Shown here piece by piece: positions 41,975 through 50,400 of a stretch of 64,000 bases of DNA. This DNA comes from Microbacterium sp. SL75 (GTDB lineage: Bacteria > Actinomycetota > Actinomycetes > Actinomycetales > Microbacteriaceae). Every line of letters starts with the position of its first letter. Within the stretch, counting starts at the first letter, position 1. The notes below the pieces were generated by a model that worked only from the letters and a program-made list of their open reading frames with translations, was not told the DNA's origin and made no database searches. The DNA lies in contig NZ_CP113067.1 in NCBI RefSeq assembly GCF_026625865.1, positions 2,108,001 through 2,172,000 of the forward strand, written 5' to 3'. The position numbers and the translations under genes are program-made.

Positions 41975-41980
41975 TATCCT
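41975..41980 (+). promoter_or_regulatory. -10 hexamer of a leaderless promoter
   Basis: TATCCT is 6 nt before the aminotransferase ATG. Confidence 0.5.
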
Positions 41981-41986
41981 GAACCG

Positions 41987-43213
41987 ATGAGCCCGCTGCG
42001 CCCCCTCGACCAGTCATCCAAGCTGAAGGACGTCCTGTACGAGATCCGCGGGGAGGCCCTCGTCGAGGCCGACCGTCTGGAGGCCGAGGGCCACGCGATC
42101 CTCAAACTCAACACGGGCAACCCGGCGATCTTCGGATTCGAGGCGCCGCACCAGATCGTGCGCGACATGATCGCCTCGGTCCCCAACGCTCACGGCTACA
42201 GCGACAGCCGCGGCATCCTGTCGGCTCGGCGTGCGGTCGTCTCGCGCTACGAGCAGGAGCCCGACTTCCCGCACCTCGACCCCGACCACGTGTTCCTGGG
42301 CAACGGCGTGTCCGAGCTGATCACGATGACGATGCAAGCCCTGCTCGATGAGGGCGACGAGGTGCTCATCCCCGCCCCCGACTACCCGCTGTGGACGGCG
42401 ATGACGAGCCTCGGCGGCGGCACCCCCGTGCACTACCTCTGCGACGAGCAGCGCGAGTGGCAGCCCGACCTCGAGGACATCCGCTCCAAGGTCACCCCCC
42501 GTACCAAGGCGATCGTCGTAATCAACCCGAACAACCCCACGGGAGCGGTGTACTCGCGCGAGATCCTGGAGGGCATCGCCGACATCGCCCGCGAACACTC
42601 GCTGCTGCTGCTGGCCGACGAGATCTACGACCGCATCCTCTTCGACGACGCGGTGCACATCCCCATGGCCACGGTCGCCCCCGACCTGCTCTGCCTGACC
42701 TTCAACGGCCTGTCCAAGACCTACCGGGTGGCGGGATACCGCTCCGGCTGGCTCGCGATCACCGGCCCCAAGGAGCACGCGCAGGGCTTCCTGCACGGCA
42801 TCAACCTGCTGGCATCCACTCGGCTCTGCCCGAACGTGCCGGCGCAGTTCGCCGTTCAGGCGGCGCTCTCGGGCGTGCAGTCGATCGATGCGCTCATCGC
42901 TCCGACGGGGCGTCTTCACGAGCAACGGGATGCCGCGTGGCAGGGCCTCGAGGCGATCCCCGGCGTCTCGTGCGTCATGCCGCGCGGTGCGCTGTATGCG
43001 TTCCCGCGCTTCGACCCCGAGGTGTACGAGATCCCCGACGACGGCAAGTTCGTGCGCGACTTCCTGCTCGCCGAACACGTGCTGCTCGTGCAGGGGTCGG
43101 GCTTCAACTGGCCCGCGACCGACCACGTGCGTATCGTGACGCTCCCCGAAGCCCGCGTGATCAGCGACGCGATCGAGCGTCTGGGGAACTTCCTCGCGTC
43201 CTGGCGCCCCTGA
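41987..43213 (+). CDS. Pyridoxal-phosphate aminotransferase (AlaA/AspC family, probable alanine aminotransferase)
   Basis: Class I/II PLP aminotransferase of 408 residues. Key motifs: the cofactor and substrate loops ILKLNTGNPAIFGFEAP and VINPNNPTGAVYS, the Asp of LLLADEIYDRI, and the PLP lysine in FNGLSKTYRVAGYRSGW. The N-terminal LKDVLYEIRGEALVEADRLE and the HGYSDSRGILSARRAV segment match the AlaA (glutamate-pyruvate transaminase) group, but substrate cannot be fixed from sequence. The start is set by the family N terminus and by the -10 hexamer 6 nt upstream. It follows the secA terminator and is a separate unit. Confidence 0.9.
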   Translation: MSPLRPLDQSSKLKDVLYEIRGEALVEADRLEAEGHAILKLNTGNPAIFGFEAPHQIVRDMIASVPNAHGYSDSRGILSARRAVVSRYEQEPDFPHLDPDHVFLGNGVSELITMTMQALLDEGDEVLIPAPDYPLWTAMTSLGGGTPVHYLCDEQREWQPDLEDIRSKVTPRTKAIVVINPNNPTGAVYSREILEGIADIAREHSLLLLADEIYDRILFDDAVHIPMATVAPDLLCLTFNGLSKTYRVAGYRSGWLAITGPKEHAQGFLHGINLLASTRLCPNVPAQFAVQAALSGVQSIDALIAPTGRLHEQRDAAWQGLEAIPGVSCVMPRGALYAFPRFDPEVYEIPDDGKFVRDFLLAEHVLLVQGSGFNWPATDHVRIVTLPEARVISDAIERLGNFLASWRP

Positions 43214-43242
43214 CACACGCGCCCGGAGCGTGATCGCACGCG

Positions 43243-43677
43243 TCACAGCAGGCTGAGCGCCGTGATGCGCCATCGCCGTTCGAGGGACTCGAGGCGCAGG
43301 GCCACCGCTCGGGTGCGCATGCGGCCTGACACGACGACCGTGGCTTCGATCGCGCCGTCTCGCGGGGAGAACAGGCGCACGCTTCGGATCTCGTGCATGA
43401 CGCGGTACACCTGCACGCGTCGAGCGCTGCGCGCTCGCGTGGCCAGGCTCGTGCGCGTGAGCAGGGCTCGATAGACCTCCTCCGACATCCACCGGGCCAA
43501 CTGCTCCGGGTCTCGGACGCCGGCGACCACCTCGAGGATGCCGCGCACCATGTTGCCGACGAACACCTCGACCGGCGAGGGAGTCTCCGGGGACGGATTG
43601 GTCCCGAGGGCGTTCAGGTCGCACGCGTTCTGCGGCGCACATCGTGCGTCCTCGGGTCGCCGGGCTGCTTCGGGCAT
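43243..43677 (-). CDS. Rv3235-like (DUF6459) protein
   Basis: Protein of 144 residues with a disordered N terminus followed by a compact domain: VEVFVGNMVRGILEVVAGVR, EQLARWMSEEVYRALLTR and a strand-rich C terminus ending LESLERRWRITALSLL. The order matches the actinobacterial Rv3235 family near secA, function unknown; the terminal RW and repeated short strands are the family features as I recall them. It is convergent with the aminotransferase gene. Confidence 0.75.
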   Translation of the reverse strand: MPEAARRPEDARCAPQNACDLNALGTNPSPETPSPVEVFVGNMVRGILEVVAGVRDPEQLARWMSEEVYRALLTRTSLATRARSARRVQVYRVMHEIRSVRLFSPRDGAIEATVVVSGRMRTRAVALRLESLERRWRITALSLL

Positions 43678-43815
43678 GGATCCTCAATCTGTCGGTCGTG
43701 CGTCCAGCGGGCGGGGATGACGCCGACAGTAGGCGTGGACACGCACACCCGGTGGGGCATTCGCTGTGGCTGTGGATTACTCGCCCGCGGGGTGAGATCG
43801 GGGAGGAGCGGGTGA

Positions 43816-44097
43816 TCAGTCGTCGTGACGGACCGCGCCGCGCCCCCACAGCTCCGGGAAGCTGGCCGCTTGCGACTGCTGCCACAGGGCCGCGCGACGC
43901 GTGAGTTCGGCCTGCTCGTCGAGATAATCGTCGACGCTGTCGAGGTCGATCCGCCACCGCGGGGGAGACCCCACCGGGAGACCCCGGAGTCGTCCTTCGC
44001 GGATCAGAGATCGCACGTCTGCATGCGTGATCCCGAGTATTTCGGCGACGGCGTCCGGCGCCGCAAATCGTCCTCTGGGTGAGTCCCTTTCCGTCAT
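43816..44097 (-). CDS. Helix-turn-helix (excisionase/MerR-type, BldC-like) DNA-binding protein
   Basis: Small protein of 93 residues: FAAPDAVAEILGITHADVRS is the helix-turn-helix, followed by LIREGRLRGLPVGSPPRWRI, the wing typical of excisionase-type HTH domains, then DLDSVDDYLDEQAELTRR. Such proteins bind DNA as oligomers (BldC in Streptomyces). The ATG at 44097 is preferred because CATAAT lies 6 nt upstream and the extra upstream residues in a longer reading look random. Targets are not predictable. Confidence 0.8.
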   Translation of the reverse strand: MTERDSPRGRFAAPDAVAEILGITHADVRSLIREGRLRGLPVGSPPRWRIDLDSVDDYLDEQAELTRRAALWQQSQAASFPELWGRGAVRHDD

Positions 44098-44103
44098 GCG
44101 GTC

Positions 44104-44109
44104 ATTATG
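44104..44109 (-). promoter_or_regulatory. -10 hexamer of a leaderless promoter
   Basis: CATAAT on the minus strand, 6 nt before the HTH gene ATG. Confidence 0.5.
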
Positions 44110-44308
44110 TCCACCGTCCTGGGGACGCGGAGAAGTCACCCGCCACCCCGCCAGTCGTCCCGAGGCCGGCAGAATGCCCGCAACGGCAGGGGACTTATCG
44201 TCTGTGCGGTAGCCCCCTGACCTGTTTCCGTCGCCTCGAAATTCGCCCGGATCCTCACCCCTCGTCGGGAACGAGCCCGCGACGGCTGCCCGAGACGAGG
44301 GCTCCCCG

Positions 44309-44314
44309 TAGGGT
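44309..44314 (+). promoter_or_regulatory. -10 hexamer of the pdtaS promoter
   Basis: TAGGGT is 6 nt before the GTG at 44321. The intervening GGAGGG could act as an RBS only if transcription starts further upstream. Confidence 0.45.
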
Positions 44315-44320
44315 GGAGGG

Positions 44321-45817
44321 GTGTCGACACTCAGTGAACTCGTCTACGCCCAGGGCCGCTCCAGCGAGGCGGACGTCGAGTGGCTGCACCGGCTGGCGGG
44401 CGACGGGCAGCTGCTGGCCGACCTGGCGTTCGCCGACATCGTCATCTGGGTCCCCACCCCCGACGAATCCTTCGTCGCTGTCGCCCACACGCGGCCCGGG
44501 GGAGCGGCGACGCTGTTCTACCGCGACATCGTCGGCGACCGCGTGCGTCCGCAGTGGCGTACCCAGGTGCGCGAGGCTTTCCAGAGCGGTCGCATCGTCG
44601 ACTCGGCATCCCCCGACTGGTTCGAAGAGACGCCCACTCGCGTGCGTGCGGTACCGATCGTGCGCGAGCTCTCGCGCGAGGGGTACGCGGTCACGACGGT
44701 GGGTGTGCTGACCCGCCACACCAACCTCGGCGAGACGCGCACCCCGTCGCGGCAGCAGATCACGTTCAACGACTGCGCGGACGACGTGTTCGGAATGATC
44801 GCCTCGGCCGAGTTCCCCGACCTCTCGGCTCCCACCGCTCCGCGACGCGGTGCTCCCCGCGCCTCCGACGGACTCATCCGCCTCGACGTCGACGGCATCA
44901 CCACTTTCGCGAGCCCCAACGCGCTCTCGGCCTTCAACCGCATGGGCTTCGACGACGAGCTCGAGGGCGAGTCGCTGGCCGAGGTGACCGCTCGGATCCT
45001 TCCCGCGAAGCGCCAGGACGTCGACGAGTCGCTCCCCGTCGTGGTGAGCGGCCGCGCTCCCTGGCGAGCCGACATGGAGGCGCGCGGTGTGCAGGTGTCA
45101 CTGCGCACCATTCCGCTGCGCGACCGCGGCACGCGCATCGGCGCGATCGTGCTCAGCCGCGATGTCACCGAGATCCGCCACCAGGAGCAGGAGCTCATCA
45201 CCAAGGACGCGACGATCCGCGAGATCCACCACCGCGTCAAGAACAACCTGCAGACGGTCGCCTCGCTGCTGCGCATCCAGGCGCGCCGCACGCACTCCGA
45301 CGAGGCGCGCGATGCCCTCACGCAGGCCATGCGCCGTGTCTCGGCGATCGCGGTGGTGCACGACACCCTCTCCGAGGGTCTCGCGCAGAACGTCGATTTC
45401 GACGACGTCTTCGCTCGCGTGCTCAAGCTCGTCGCCGAGGTGGCCGCGGCCCCGAACACCCGCGCTCGCACGCGGACCACGGGCAAGTTCGGAACGCTCC
45501 CCAGCCAGTTCGCCACGCCCCTCGCCCTGGCCCTCACCGAGCTCGTGACCAACGCCGTCGAGCACGGCCTCGCCGGGCAGGAGGGCGATGTCGAGATCGC
45601 GGCCGAGCGCAGCGGCGAAATGCTCGAGGTCAGCGTGCGCGACACCGGCGTCGGCCTGCCCGAGGGGCAGGTCGGCCGGGGGCTCGGCACGCAGATCGTC
45701 CGCACGCTCATCCAGGGCGAACTCGGTGGCACGATCGACTGGCACACGTTGATGGGCAGCGGCACCGAGGTCACGATCGAGATCCCGCTGCGCTATATCG
45801 GCGGCTCCGCGGCCTGA
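44321..45817 (+). CDS. pdtaS: PdtaS-like sensor histidine kinase (GAF-type, PAS, HisKA_2)
   Basis: Soluble histidine kinase of 498 residues. Residues 1-150 are a GAF-like sensor domain (LADLAFADIVIWVPTPDES), 180-290 a PAS domain (GLIRLDVDGITTFASPNALS), and then the HisKA_2 helix IREIHHRVKNNLQTVASLL with His303/304. The ATPase domain shows LALTELVTNAVEHG (N-box), RDTGVGLPEG and LGTQIVRTLIQGELGG. In M. tuberculosis PdtaS pairs with the RNA-binding antiterminator PdtaR and is encoded next to whiB1, as here. The GTG start follows a -10 hexamer by 6 nt. PdtaR is not in this window. Confidence 0.93.
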   Translation: MSTLSELVYAQGRSSEADVEWLHRLAGDGQLLADLAFADIVIWVPTPDESFVAVAHTRPGGAATLFYRDIVGDRVRPQWRTQVREAFQSGRIVDSASPDWFEETPTRVRAVPIVRELSREGYAVTTVGVLTRHTNLGETRTPSRQQITFNDCADDVFGMIASAEFPDLSAPTAPRRGAPRASDGLIRLDVDGITTFASPNALSAFNRMGFDDELEGESLAEVTARILPAKRQDVDESLPVVVSGRAPWRADMEARGVQVSLRTIPLRDRGTRIGAIVLSRDVTEIRHQEQELITKDATIREIHHRVKNNLQTVASLLRIQARRTHSDEARDALTQAMRRVSAIAVVHDTLSEGLAQNVDFDDVFARVLKLVAEVAAAPNTRARTRTTGKFGTLPSQFATPLALALTELVTNAVEHGLAGQEGDVEIAAERSGEMLEVSVRDTGVGLPEGQVGRGLGTQIVRTLIQGELGGTIDWHTLMGSGTEVTIEIPLRYIGGSAA

Positions 45818-45842
45818 CGCGCCGATCCCTCCACCTCGACAA

Positions 45843-45882
45843 CGCGAAGAAGCCCGCCCCGAGAGGGGCGGGCTTCTTCGCG
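45843..45882. terminator. Bidirectional terminator between pdtaS and whiB1
   Basis: A perfect 18-bp stem (CGCGAAGAAGCCCGCCCC and its complement) with a 4-nt GAGA loop lies between the convergent genes, 25 bp from the pdtaS stop and 9 bp from the whiB1 stop. A T-containing arm follows on each strand. Confidence 0.85.
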
Positions 45883-45891
45883 TGACTGTGG

Positions 45892-46140
45892 TCAGGAGGC
45901 GCGGCGGGCGCGAGCAGCGCGGCGCTTGAGCGCGCGGCGCTCGTCTTCGCTCAGACCGCCCCAGACGCCCGAGTCCTGACCGGACTCGAGGGCGTACTGC
46001 AGGCAGACCTCGGTAACGGTGCAGCGTGCACAGACCGACTTGGCCTTCTCGATCTGGTCGACCGCGGGGCCGGTGTTGCCGACCGGGAAGAACAGCTCGG
46101 GGTCGACGGTCAGGCAGGCTGCTTTGTCGCGCCAATCCAT
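45892..46140 (-). CDS. whiB1: WhiB1 iron-sulfur transcription factor
   Basis: WhiB protein of 82 residues. Cluster cysteines are Cys9, Cys37, Cys40 and Cys46, the same spacing and positions as in mycobacterial WhiB1, with GVWGG at 58-62 and a basic tail KRRAARARR. WhiB1 is a nitric-oxide-sensitive, essential regulator that binds the primary sigma factor in mycobacteria. AAGGAG lies 7 nt before the ATG. Convergent with pdtaS, as in M. tuberculosis. Confidence 0.95.
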   Translation of the reverse strand: MDWRDKAACLTVDPELFFPVGNTGPAVDQIEKAKSVCARCTVTEVCLQYALESGQDSGVWGGLSEDERRALKRRAARARRAS

Positions 46141-46352
46141 GGGGGTGCTCCTTGTTACAGAAAATTGGTCGATTCGGCACCGGGATTCGGGTCCGGTACC
46201 CTGGTGGGAACGCGAGCGATTGCTCGCCCCACTTCGCTGTGGGAGCACACGGCTTGTTCCATGCTCCCATAGCGATTCCGCCTGATCAAGAGGTAACCGG
46301 TAGGTTTCCAGATCGTAACGGCGCAGGTGCGCCCGCCGGGGAGGCTTTCCTG
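46141..46352. other. Divergent intergenic region with stacked hairpins upstream of whiB1
   Basis: 212 bp between divergent starts, relatively AT-rich near whiB1. On the plus strand three stems are adjacent or overlapping: GCGAGC/GCTCGC (46212-46227), CCCAC/GTGGG (46228-46243) and GGGAGCA/TGCTCCC (46241-46268). They could be the structured 5' leader of whiB1 or a small RNA. A GGGAGG-like RBS serves the plus-strand gene. Confidence 0.4.
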
Positions 46353-46733
46353 ATGCCGATTCGTCTTGCGGCCGCAGCTCTCCTGGGGCTCGAGAGTGTC
46401 GGCATCCTGGCCCTCGCGGGCTGGCAGACGGTCGCCCTCATCGGCGGAGACACCGACTCGGCGGTCAGCTCGATCGCCCTCATCGTGCTCACCGTGATCG
46501 GCGCGGCCATCGTCGGCGCGTTCGGCGTCGCGACCGCTCGCGACGTCTCCGCCGGCCGATCGGGCGGGATCGTGACGCAACTGCTGATCCTGTCGGTGGC
46601 CATCGGCGCCGTCACGGGGGAGTGGGCGTCTCCCGGGATCGCCGTGCTGATCGCGGTCCCCGCTGTCGTCGGCCTGGTGCTGCTCGCCCTGGCGGTGCGC
46701 GCGGCGGCTCCGCGCCGCCGCGACGACGACTGA
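46353..46733 (+). CDS. Small integral membrane protein, function unknown
   Basis: Protein of 126 residues with four predicted TM helices (about 3-28, 39-62, 73-90 and 95-115) and the acidic/basic tail RRRDDD. I do not recognise the family. The ATG at 46353 has GGGAGG about 8 nt upstream. It is divergent from whiB1 and convergent with bcp, with a bidirectional hairpin after it. Codon use is like that of its neighbours. Confidence 0.7.
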   Translation: MPIRLAAAALLGLESVGILALAGWQTVALIGGDTDSAVSSIALIVLTVIGAAIVGAFGVATARDVSAGRSGGIVTQLLILSVAIGAVTGEWASPGIAVLIAVPAVVGLVLLALAVRAAAPRRRDDD

Positions 46734-46752
46734 CGCGTCGCCCTCACGAGAA

Positions 46753-46784
46753 GACCCCGCCTACCGCTGTCGCGGGGCGGGGTC
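46753..46784. terminator. Bidirectional hairpin between membrane protein and bcp genes
   Basis: GACCCCGCC (46753-46761) pairs perfectly with GGCGGGGTC (46776-46784) in the 65-bp gap between convergent genes. Confidence 0.65.
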
Positions 46785-46798
46785 GTGGTCGTCGCAGG

Positions 46799-47272
46799 TC
46801 AGGCTGCGGCCAGCCCCAGGTTCTTGCGCAGACGCGCCACGTGGCCGGTGGCCTTGACGTTGTACATCGCCTCGAGGATCTTGCCCTCCTCGTCGACGAC
46901 GAACGTGGACCGCAGCACGCCGGTGATCGTCTTCCCGTAGTTCTGCTTCTCGCCCCAGGCGCCGTAGGCCTCGTGGACGGCGTGGTCGGCGTCGCTGAGG
47001 AGCGGGAACGTCAGCGCGTCGCTGTCGCGGAAGGCGCGCAGCTTCTCGGGCAGGTCGCGCGAGATGCCGAGCACCGTGTAGCCGGCGCCCTGCAGCGAGG
47101 CCAGGCTGTCGCGGAAGTCGCAGGCCTGGGTGGTGCACCCCGGGGTCTGGGCCGCGGGGTAGAAGTAGAGGATCACGCGGCGGCCGCGGAAGTCGCCCAG
47201 CGAGACGGGGTGTTCGTCCTGGTCGAGGAGGGTGAAGTCGGGGGCGATATCGCCCTTTTCGAGGTTCGTCAC
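46799..47272 (-). CDS. bcp: Thioredoxin-dependent thiol peroxidase (bacterioferritin comigratory protein)
   Basis: Peroxiredoxin of 157 residues. The peroxidatic Cys46 lies in TPGCTTQACDFRD with resolving Cys51, the BCP/PrxQ arrangement. Reduces peroxides using thioredoxin. The GTG start at 47272 overlaps the rsgA stop as GTGA. A TAGGCT hexamer (47284-47279) lies 6 nt before this GTG inside the end of rsgA, so bcp may also have its own leaderless promoter. Part of an aroA-rsgA-bcp run. Confidence 0.95.
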   Translation of the reverse strand: MTNLEKGDIAPDFTLLDQDEHPVSLGDFRGRRVILYFYPAAQTPGCTTQACDFRDSLASLQGAGYTVLGISRDLPEKLRAFRDSDALTFPLLSDADHAVHEAYGAWGEKQNYGKTITGVLRSTFVVDEEGKILEAMYNVKATGHVARLRKNLGLAAA

Positions 47273-48333
47273 CCCTCCAGCCTAGAACGCTCGATGCCCT
47301 GGAACGTCGTGAGCAGCCGCTGCAGCGAGTCGAGCCGGGCGGCGGCTCCGGGTCCGAGGCGTCCGGACTCCACCGCCTCGATGATCGCGCAGTCGGGGGC
47401 ATCGGGGAGGTGGGTGCAGCCGCGCGGGCACTCCTCGGCGACCTCGGCCAGATCCGTGAAGGCGCCGAGCACGTGGGCGGGGTCGACGTGGCCCAGCCCG
47501 AAAGATCGCACGCCCGGGGTGTCGATGACCCAGCCCGAGCCGTCGCGGCCGCGGTAGCGCAGCGACACCGCTGACGACGAGGTGTGGCGGCCGCGACCGG
47601 TGACGGTGTTGACGTGCCCGATCGCGCGCTCCGAGCCGGTGAGCGCGTTGACCAGGGTCGACTTACCGACGCCCGAGTGCCCGACGAACACGGTCGAGTG
47701 GCCGACGAGCGCCTCGCCGATCTCGTCGAGGGGCATCTCGCCCTGGGCGCTGGTGAACACCCGCAGGTCGAGTCCGACGAAGTGCGCGAGGAACTCGGTC
47801 GGGTCGGCCAGGTCGGTCTTGGTGACGACGAGCAGGGGGCGGATGCCGGCATCCAACGCCGCGACCAGATAACGGTCGACGAGACGGGCGCGGGGCTCGG
47901 GGTCGGCCGCGGCGACCACGACGAGCATCTGATCGGCGTTGGCGACGATCACGCGCTCGACCTGGTCGGTGTCGTCGGCGCTCCGACGCAGCAGAGACGT
48001 GCGCTCCTCGAGGCCGATGATGCGCCCGAGAGTGCCCTCGTCGCCCGAGAGGTCGCCGACGACGCGGGCGCGGTCGCCGTTGACGATGGGCTGCTTGCGG
48101 AGCTCGCGGGCGCGGGTGGCCAGCACCCGGCGCTCGTCGGGGCCGTCTTCGTCGACGAGCACCGTGTACCGGCCGCGGTCGACTCCGAGCACACGGGCGA
48201 TCTGCGCGTCGGCGTGGGCGGGGCGTCGCTTGGTGCGGGGCCTGTTCGCCTTCGGGTTGGGACGCACCCGGATGGACGACTCGTCGTACCGGAGGTCGTC
48301 TTCGTCGTCGTCGGGATCGTCGAGCCAGCTCAC
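47269..48333 (-). CDS. rsgA: Ribosome small subunit-dependent GTPase A
   Basis: Circularly permuted GTPase of 354 residues that checks 30S subunit maturation. The N-terminal OB domain is followed by G4 (VVTKTDL), G1 (VFVGHSGVGKSTLVNAL) and G3 (VIDTPGVRSFGL), and the C-terminal zinc finger is visible in EECPRGCTHLPDAPDCAI. The GTG start lies 14 bp after the aroA stop. In mycobacteria aroA and rsgA are also adjacent. Confidence 0.95.
   Translation of the reverse strand: MSWLDDPDDDEDDLRYDESSIRVRPNPKANRPRTKRRPAHADAQIARVLGVDRGRYTVLVDEDGPDERRVLATRARELRKQPIVNGDRARVVGDLSGDEGTLGRIIGLEERTSLLRRSADDTDQVERVIVANADQMLVVVAAADPEPRARLVDRYLVAALDAGIRPLLVVTKTDLADPTEFLAHFVGLDLRVFTSAQGEMPLDEIGEALVGHSTVFVGHSGVGKSTLVNALTGSERAIGHVNTVTGRGRHTSSSAVSLRYRGRDGSGWVIDTPGVRSFGLGHVDPAHVLGAFTDLAEVAEECPRGCTHLPDAPDCAIIEAVESGRLGPGAAARLDSLQRLLTTFQGIERSRLEG
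47279..47284 (-). promoter_or_regulatory. Internal -10 hexamer for bcp
   Basis: TAGGCT on the minus strand, 6 nt before the bcp GTG and inside the rsgA coding end; suggests an additional leaderless transcript. Confidence 0.35.
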
Positions 48334-48347
48334 GCGTCAGTCCCCGT

Positions 48348-49685
48348 TCACGGGCGCGAGTCGTCGAGCATGCTCTGCCACAGGCCCGCGAACTGGGGGA
48401 GCGTCTTGGCGGTCGTACCGATGTCGTCGATGCGCACGCCGGGCACGCGAAGCCCGATCAGGGCGCCGGTGGTGGCCAAGCGGTGGTCGTGGTGCGCTTT
48501 CCACTCACCGCCGGTCAGCGGCCGCGGGACGATGCGGATGCCGTCTTCGAGCTCGTGCGCCTCGCCGCCGAGCGAGCGCAGGTTGCCGACGAGGGCCGCG
48601 ATGCGGTCGGTCTCGTGGCCGCGGATGTGGCCGATGCCGTGCAGCGTGGTCGGCCCGTCCGCGAAGGCGGCCAGGCCGAAGAGAGTGGGGGCGAGTTCGC
48701 CCGCCGCCGACAGGTCGAGTTCGACGCCCAGGATGCCGTCATCGCCGGCGGCCACGGTGAGGGCTCCGCCGCGGCGACTGACGCGGGCTCCCATCTCGGC
48801 GAGGATGTCGACGAGGAGGGCACCCGGCTGCGTGCTGTGCAGGGGCCAGCCCGTGACGGTGACCGAGCCGCCCGTGACCATCGCGGCGGCGAGGAACGGG
48901 GAGGCGTTGGAGAGGTCGGGTTCGATCGCCACGTCTTTCGCGCGCACGGGTCCCGCGGGCACGACCCACTCGCCGGGTGCGGGACGTTCGACGTGCACGG
49001 CACGGTGGGCGAGGGCCTCGACGGTCATGTCGATGTGCGGGATGCTCGGCAGGCGCGAGCCGACGTGGCGGAGGTGGAGTCCGACGTCGAAACGCGCGGC
49101 CGCGAGAAGAAGGCCCGAGACGAACTGGCTCGACTGGCTCGCGTCGATCTCGACCTCGCCGCCTCGCACGTGTCCGTGCCCGCGGACCGAGAAGGGGAGC
49201 GCCCAGTGGCCGCCGTCGTCGATGTCGACGCCCACGTCGCGCAGGGCGTGGATCATCGCCCCCATGGGGCGGTGCAATGCGCTCTCATGGGCGGTGACGC
49301 GCACGTCGCCCCGGGCGAAGCCGGCCACTGGAGCGATGAACCGCATGACGGTTCCCGCCTGCCCGCAGTCGATCGTGCCGTCGCCCGCGAAAGAGGAGGG
49401 GGGCGTCACCAGCAGGTCGGGGCCGAAAGGGGAGCCGGTGTCGATCTCGTCGATCCCGACGCCGAGCACGCGCAGCGCGTCGACCATGCGTGCGGAGTCG
49501 TCGGAGTGCAGGGGGCCGTGCAACGTGCCGGGGCCGTCCGCGATGGCAGCGAGGATCAGCTCTCGATTGGTCAACGACTTGGACCCGGGCACGGTGACCG
49601 TGGCATTCACGGGTCCGTCGGAGACGGGCGCGTCCCACTCACCGCGGGGACTGGCGGCGGAAGGGGAATACCCGAGGGGAGACAT
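48348..49685 (-). CDS. aroA: 3-phosphoshikimate 1-carboxyvinyltransferase (EPSP synthase)
   Basis: Shikimate pathway enzyme of 445 residues joining shikimate-3-phosphate and phosphoenolpyruvate. Motifs: GSKSLTNRELILAAIADGPG near the N terminus, CGQAGTVMRFIAPVAGF in place of the enterobacterial NAGTAMRP loop, SSQFVSGLLLAAARF, and the C-terminal HDHRLATTGALIGLRVPGV. The actinobacterial loop form is as expected from mycobacterial AroA. The ATG is at 49685; a SigH/SigR promoter for the divergent sigma factor begins inside the first codons. aroA heads the aroA-rsgA-bcp run. Confidence 0.96.
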   Translation of the reverse strand: MSPLGYSPSAASPRGEWDAPVSDGPVNATVTVPGSKSLTNRELILAAIADGPGTLHGPLHSDDSARMVDALRVLGVGIDEIDTGSPFGPDLLVTPPSSFAGDGTIDCGQAGTVMRFIAPVAGFARGDVRVTAHESALHRPMGAMIHALRDVGVDIDDGGHWALPFSVRGHGHVRGGEVEIDASQSSQFVSGLLLAAARFDVGLHLRHVGSRLPSIPHIDMTVEALAHRAVHVERPAPGEWVVPAGPVRAKDVAIEPDLSNASPFLAAAMVTGGSVTVTGWPLHSTQPGALLVDILAEMGARVSRRGGALTVAAGDDGILGVELDLSAAGELAPTLFGLAAFADGPTTLHGIGHIRGHETDRIAALVGNLRSLGGEAHELEDGIRIVPRPLTGGEWKAHHDHRLATTGALIGLRVPGVRIDDIGTTAKTLPQFAGLWQSMLDDSRP

Positions 49686-49690
49686 CGGTT
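49664..49690 (+). promoter_or_regulatory. SigH/SigR-type promoter of the sigma factor gene
   Basis: GGGAATA (49664-49670), 17 bp, then GTT (49688-49690) agrees with the SigH/SigR consensus GGGAAYA-N16/17-cGTT. The start of transcription would fall about 20 nt before the GTG at 49717. The -35 element lies inside aroA. Confidence 0.75.
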
Positions 49691-49716
49691 CCTAGCCTAC
49701 TGAAAGGGGAGGACAC

Positions 49717-50400
49717 GTGACCGCACTTCTCGAACGCGACCGCTTGCCGCAGGCCATCCCGGTGGCCGTCGACATGCCCGACGTAGACTGGCGCGCGATG
49801 AACGACACCGCAGACGCCGGCCCGCAGGTGGAGCCCCGCGAACAGTTCGAAGAGCAGGCTCTGCCCTTCATGGATCAGCTGTACGCCGCAGCCATGCGCA
49901 TGACGCGCAATCCGGCCGACGCGGCCGATCTCGTGCAGGAGACCTTCGTGAAGGCCTTCGGCTCGTGGGCCACGTTCACGCAGGGCACGAACCTCAAGGC
50001 GTGGCTCTACCGCATCCTGACGAACACGTACATCAACACGTATCGAAAGAAGCAGCGCGAGCCGTACCAGAGTGCGATCGACGACCTCGAGGACTGGCAG
50101 CTCGGCGGAGCCGAGTCGACCACCGCGAGCAGCGCCCGTTCGGCCGAGGCCGAAGCGATCGACCACATGCCGGCATCCGTCGTCAAGGACGCGCTGCAGT
50201 CGATCCCCGAGGATTTCCGGATGGCGGTGTACCTCGCCGACGTCGAGGGCTTCGCCTACCAGGAGATCGCCGACATCATGAAAACCCCGATCGGTACGGT
50301 CATGAGCCGTCTGCACCGCGGCCGGCGGCTGCTGCGCGACCTGCTGTCGGATTACGCCAAGGAGCGCGGCATCCAGGCCGCGACGGGAGAGAAGAAATGA
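49717..50400 (+). CDS. sigH: ECF sigma factor, SigH/SigR type
   Basis: RNA polymerase sigma factor of 227 residues for thiol-oxidative and heat stress. Region 2 shows [20 protein letters not shown] and [13 protein letters not shown], and region 4 shows [44 protein letters not shown] start at 49717 is preferred because GGGGAGGA lies 6 nt upstream; in-frame ATGs at 49774 and 49798 would give shorter forms, and such alternative starts are known in SigR. The stop overlaps the anti-sigma gene (ATGA). The promoter upstream indicates positive autoregulation. Confidence 0.95.
   Translation: MTALLERDRLPQAIPVAVDMPDVDWRAMNDTADAGPQVEPREQFEEQALPFMDQLYAAAMRMTRNPADAADLVQETFVKAFGSWATFTQGTNLKAWLYRILTNTYINTYRKKQREPYQSAIDDLEDWQLGGAESTTASSARSAEAEAIDHMPASVVKDALQSIPEDFRMAVYLADVEGFAYQEIADIMKTPIGTVMSRLHRGRRLLRDLLSDYAKERGIQAATGEKK

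Noticed and set aside
48348..49685. Glyphosate-insensitive class II EPSP synthase
   Set aside because: The loop CGQAGTVMRF and the rest of the motifs follow the actinobacterial form; there is no sound basis to call the resistance class from this alone.
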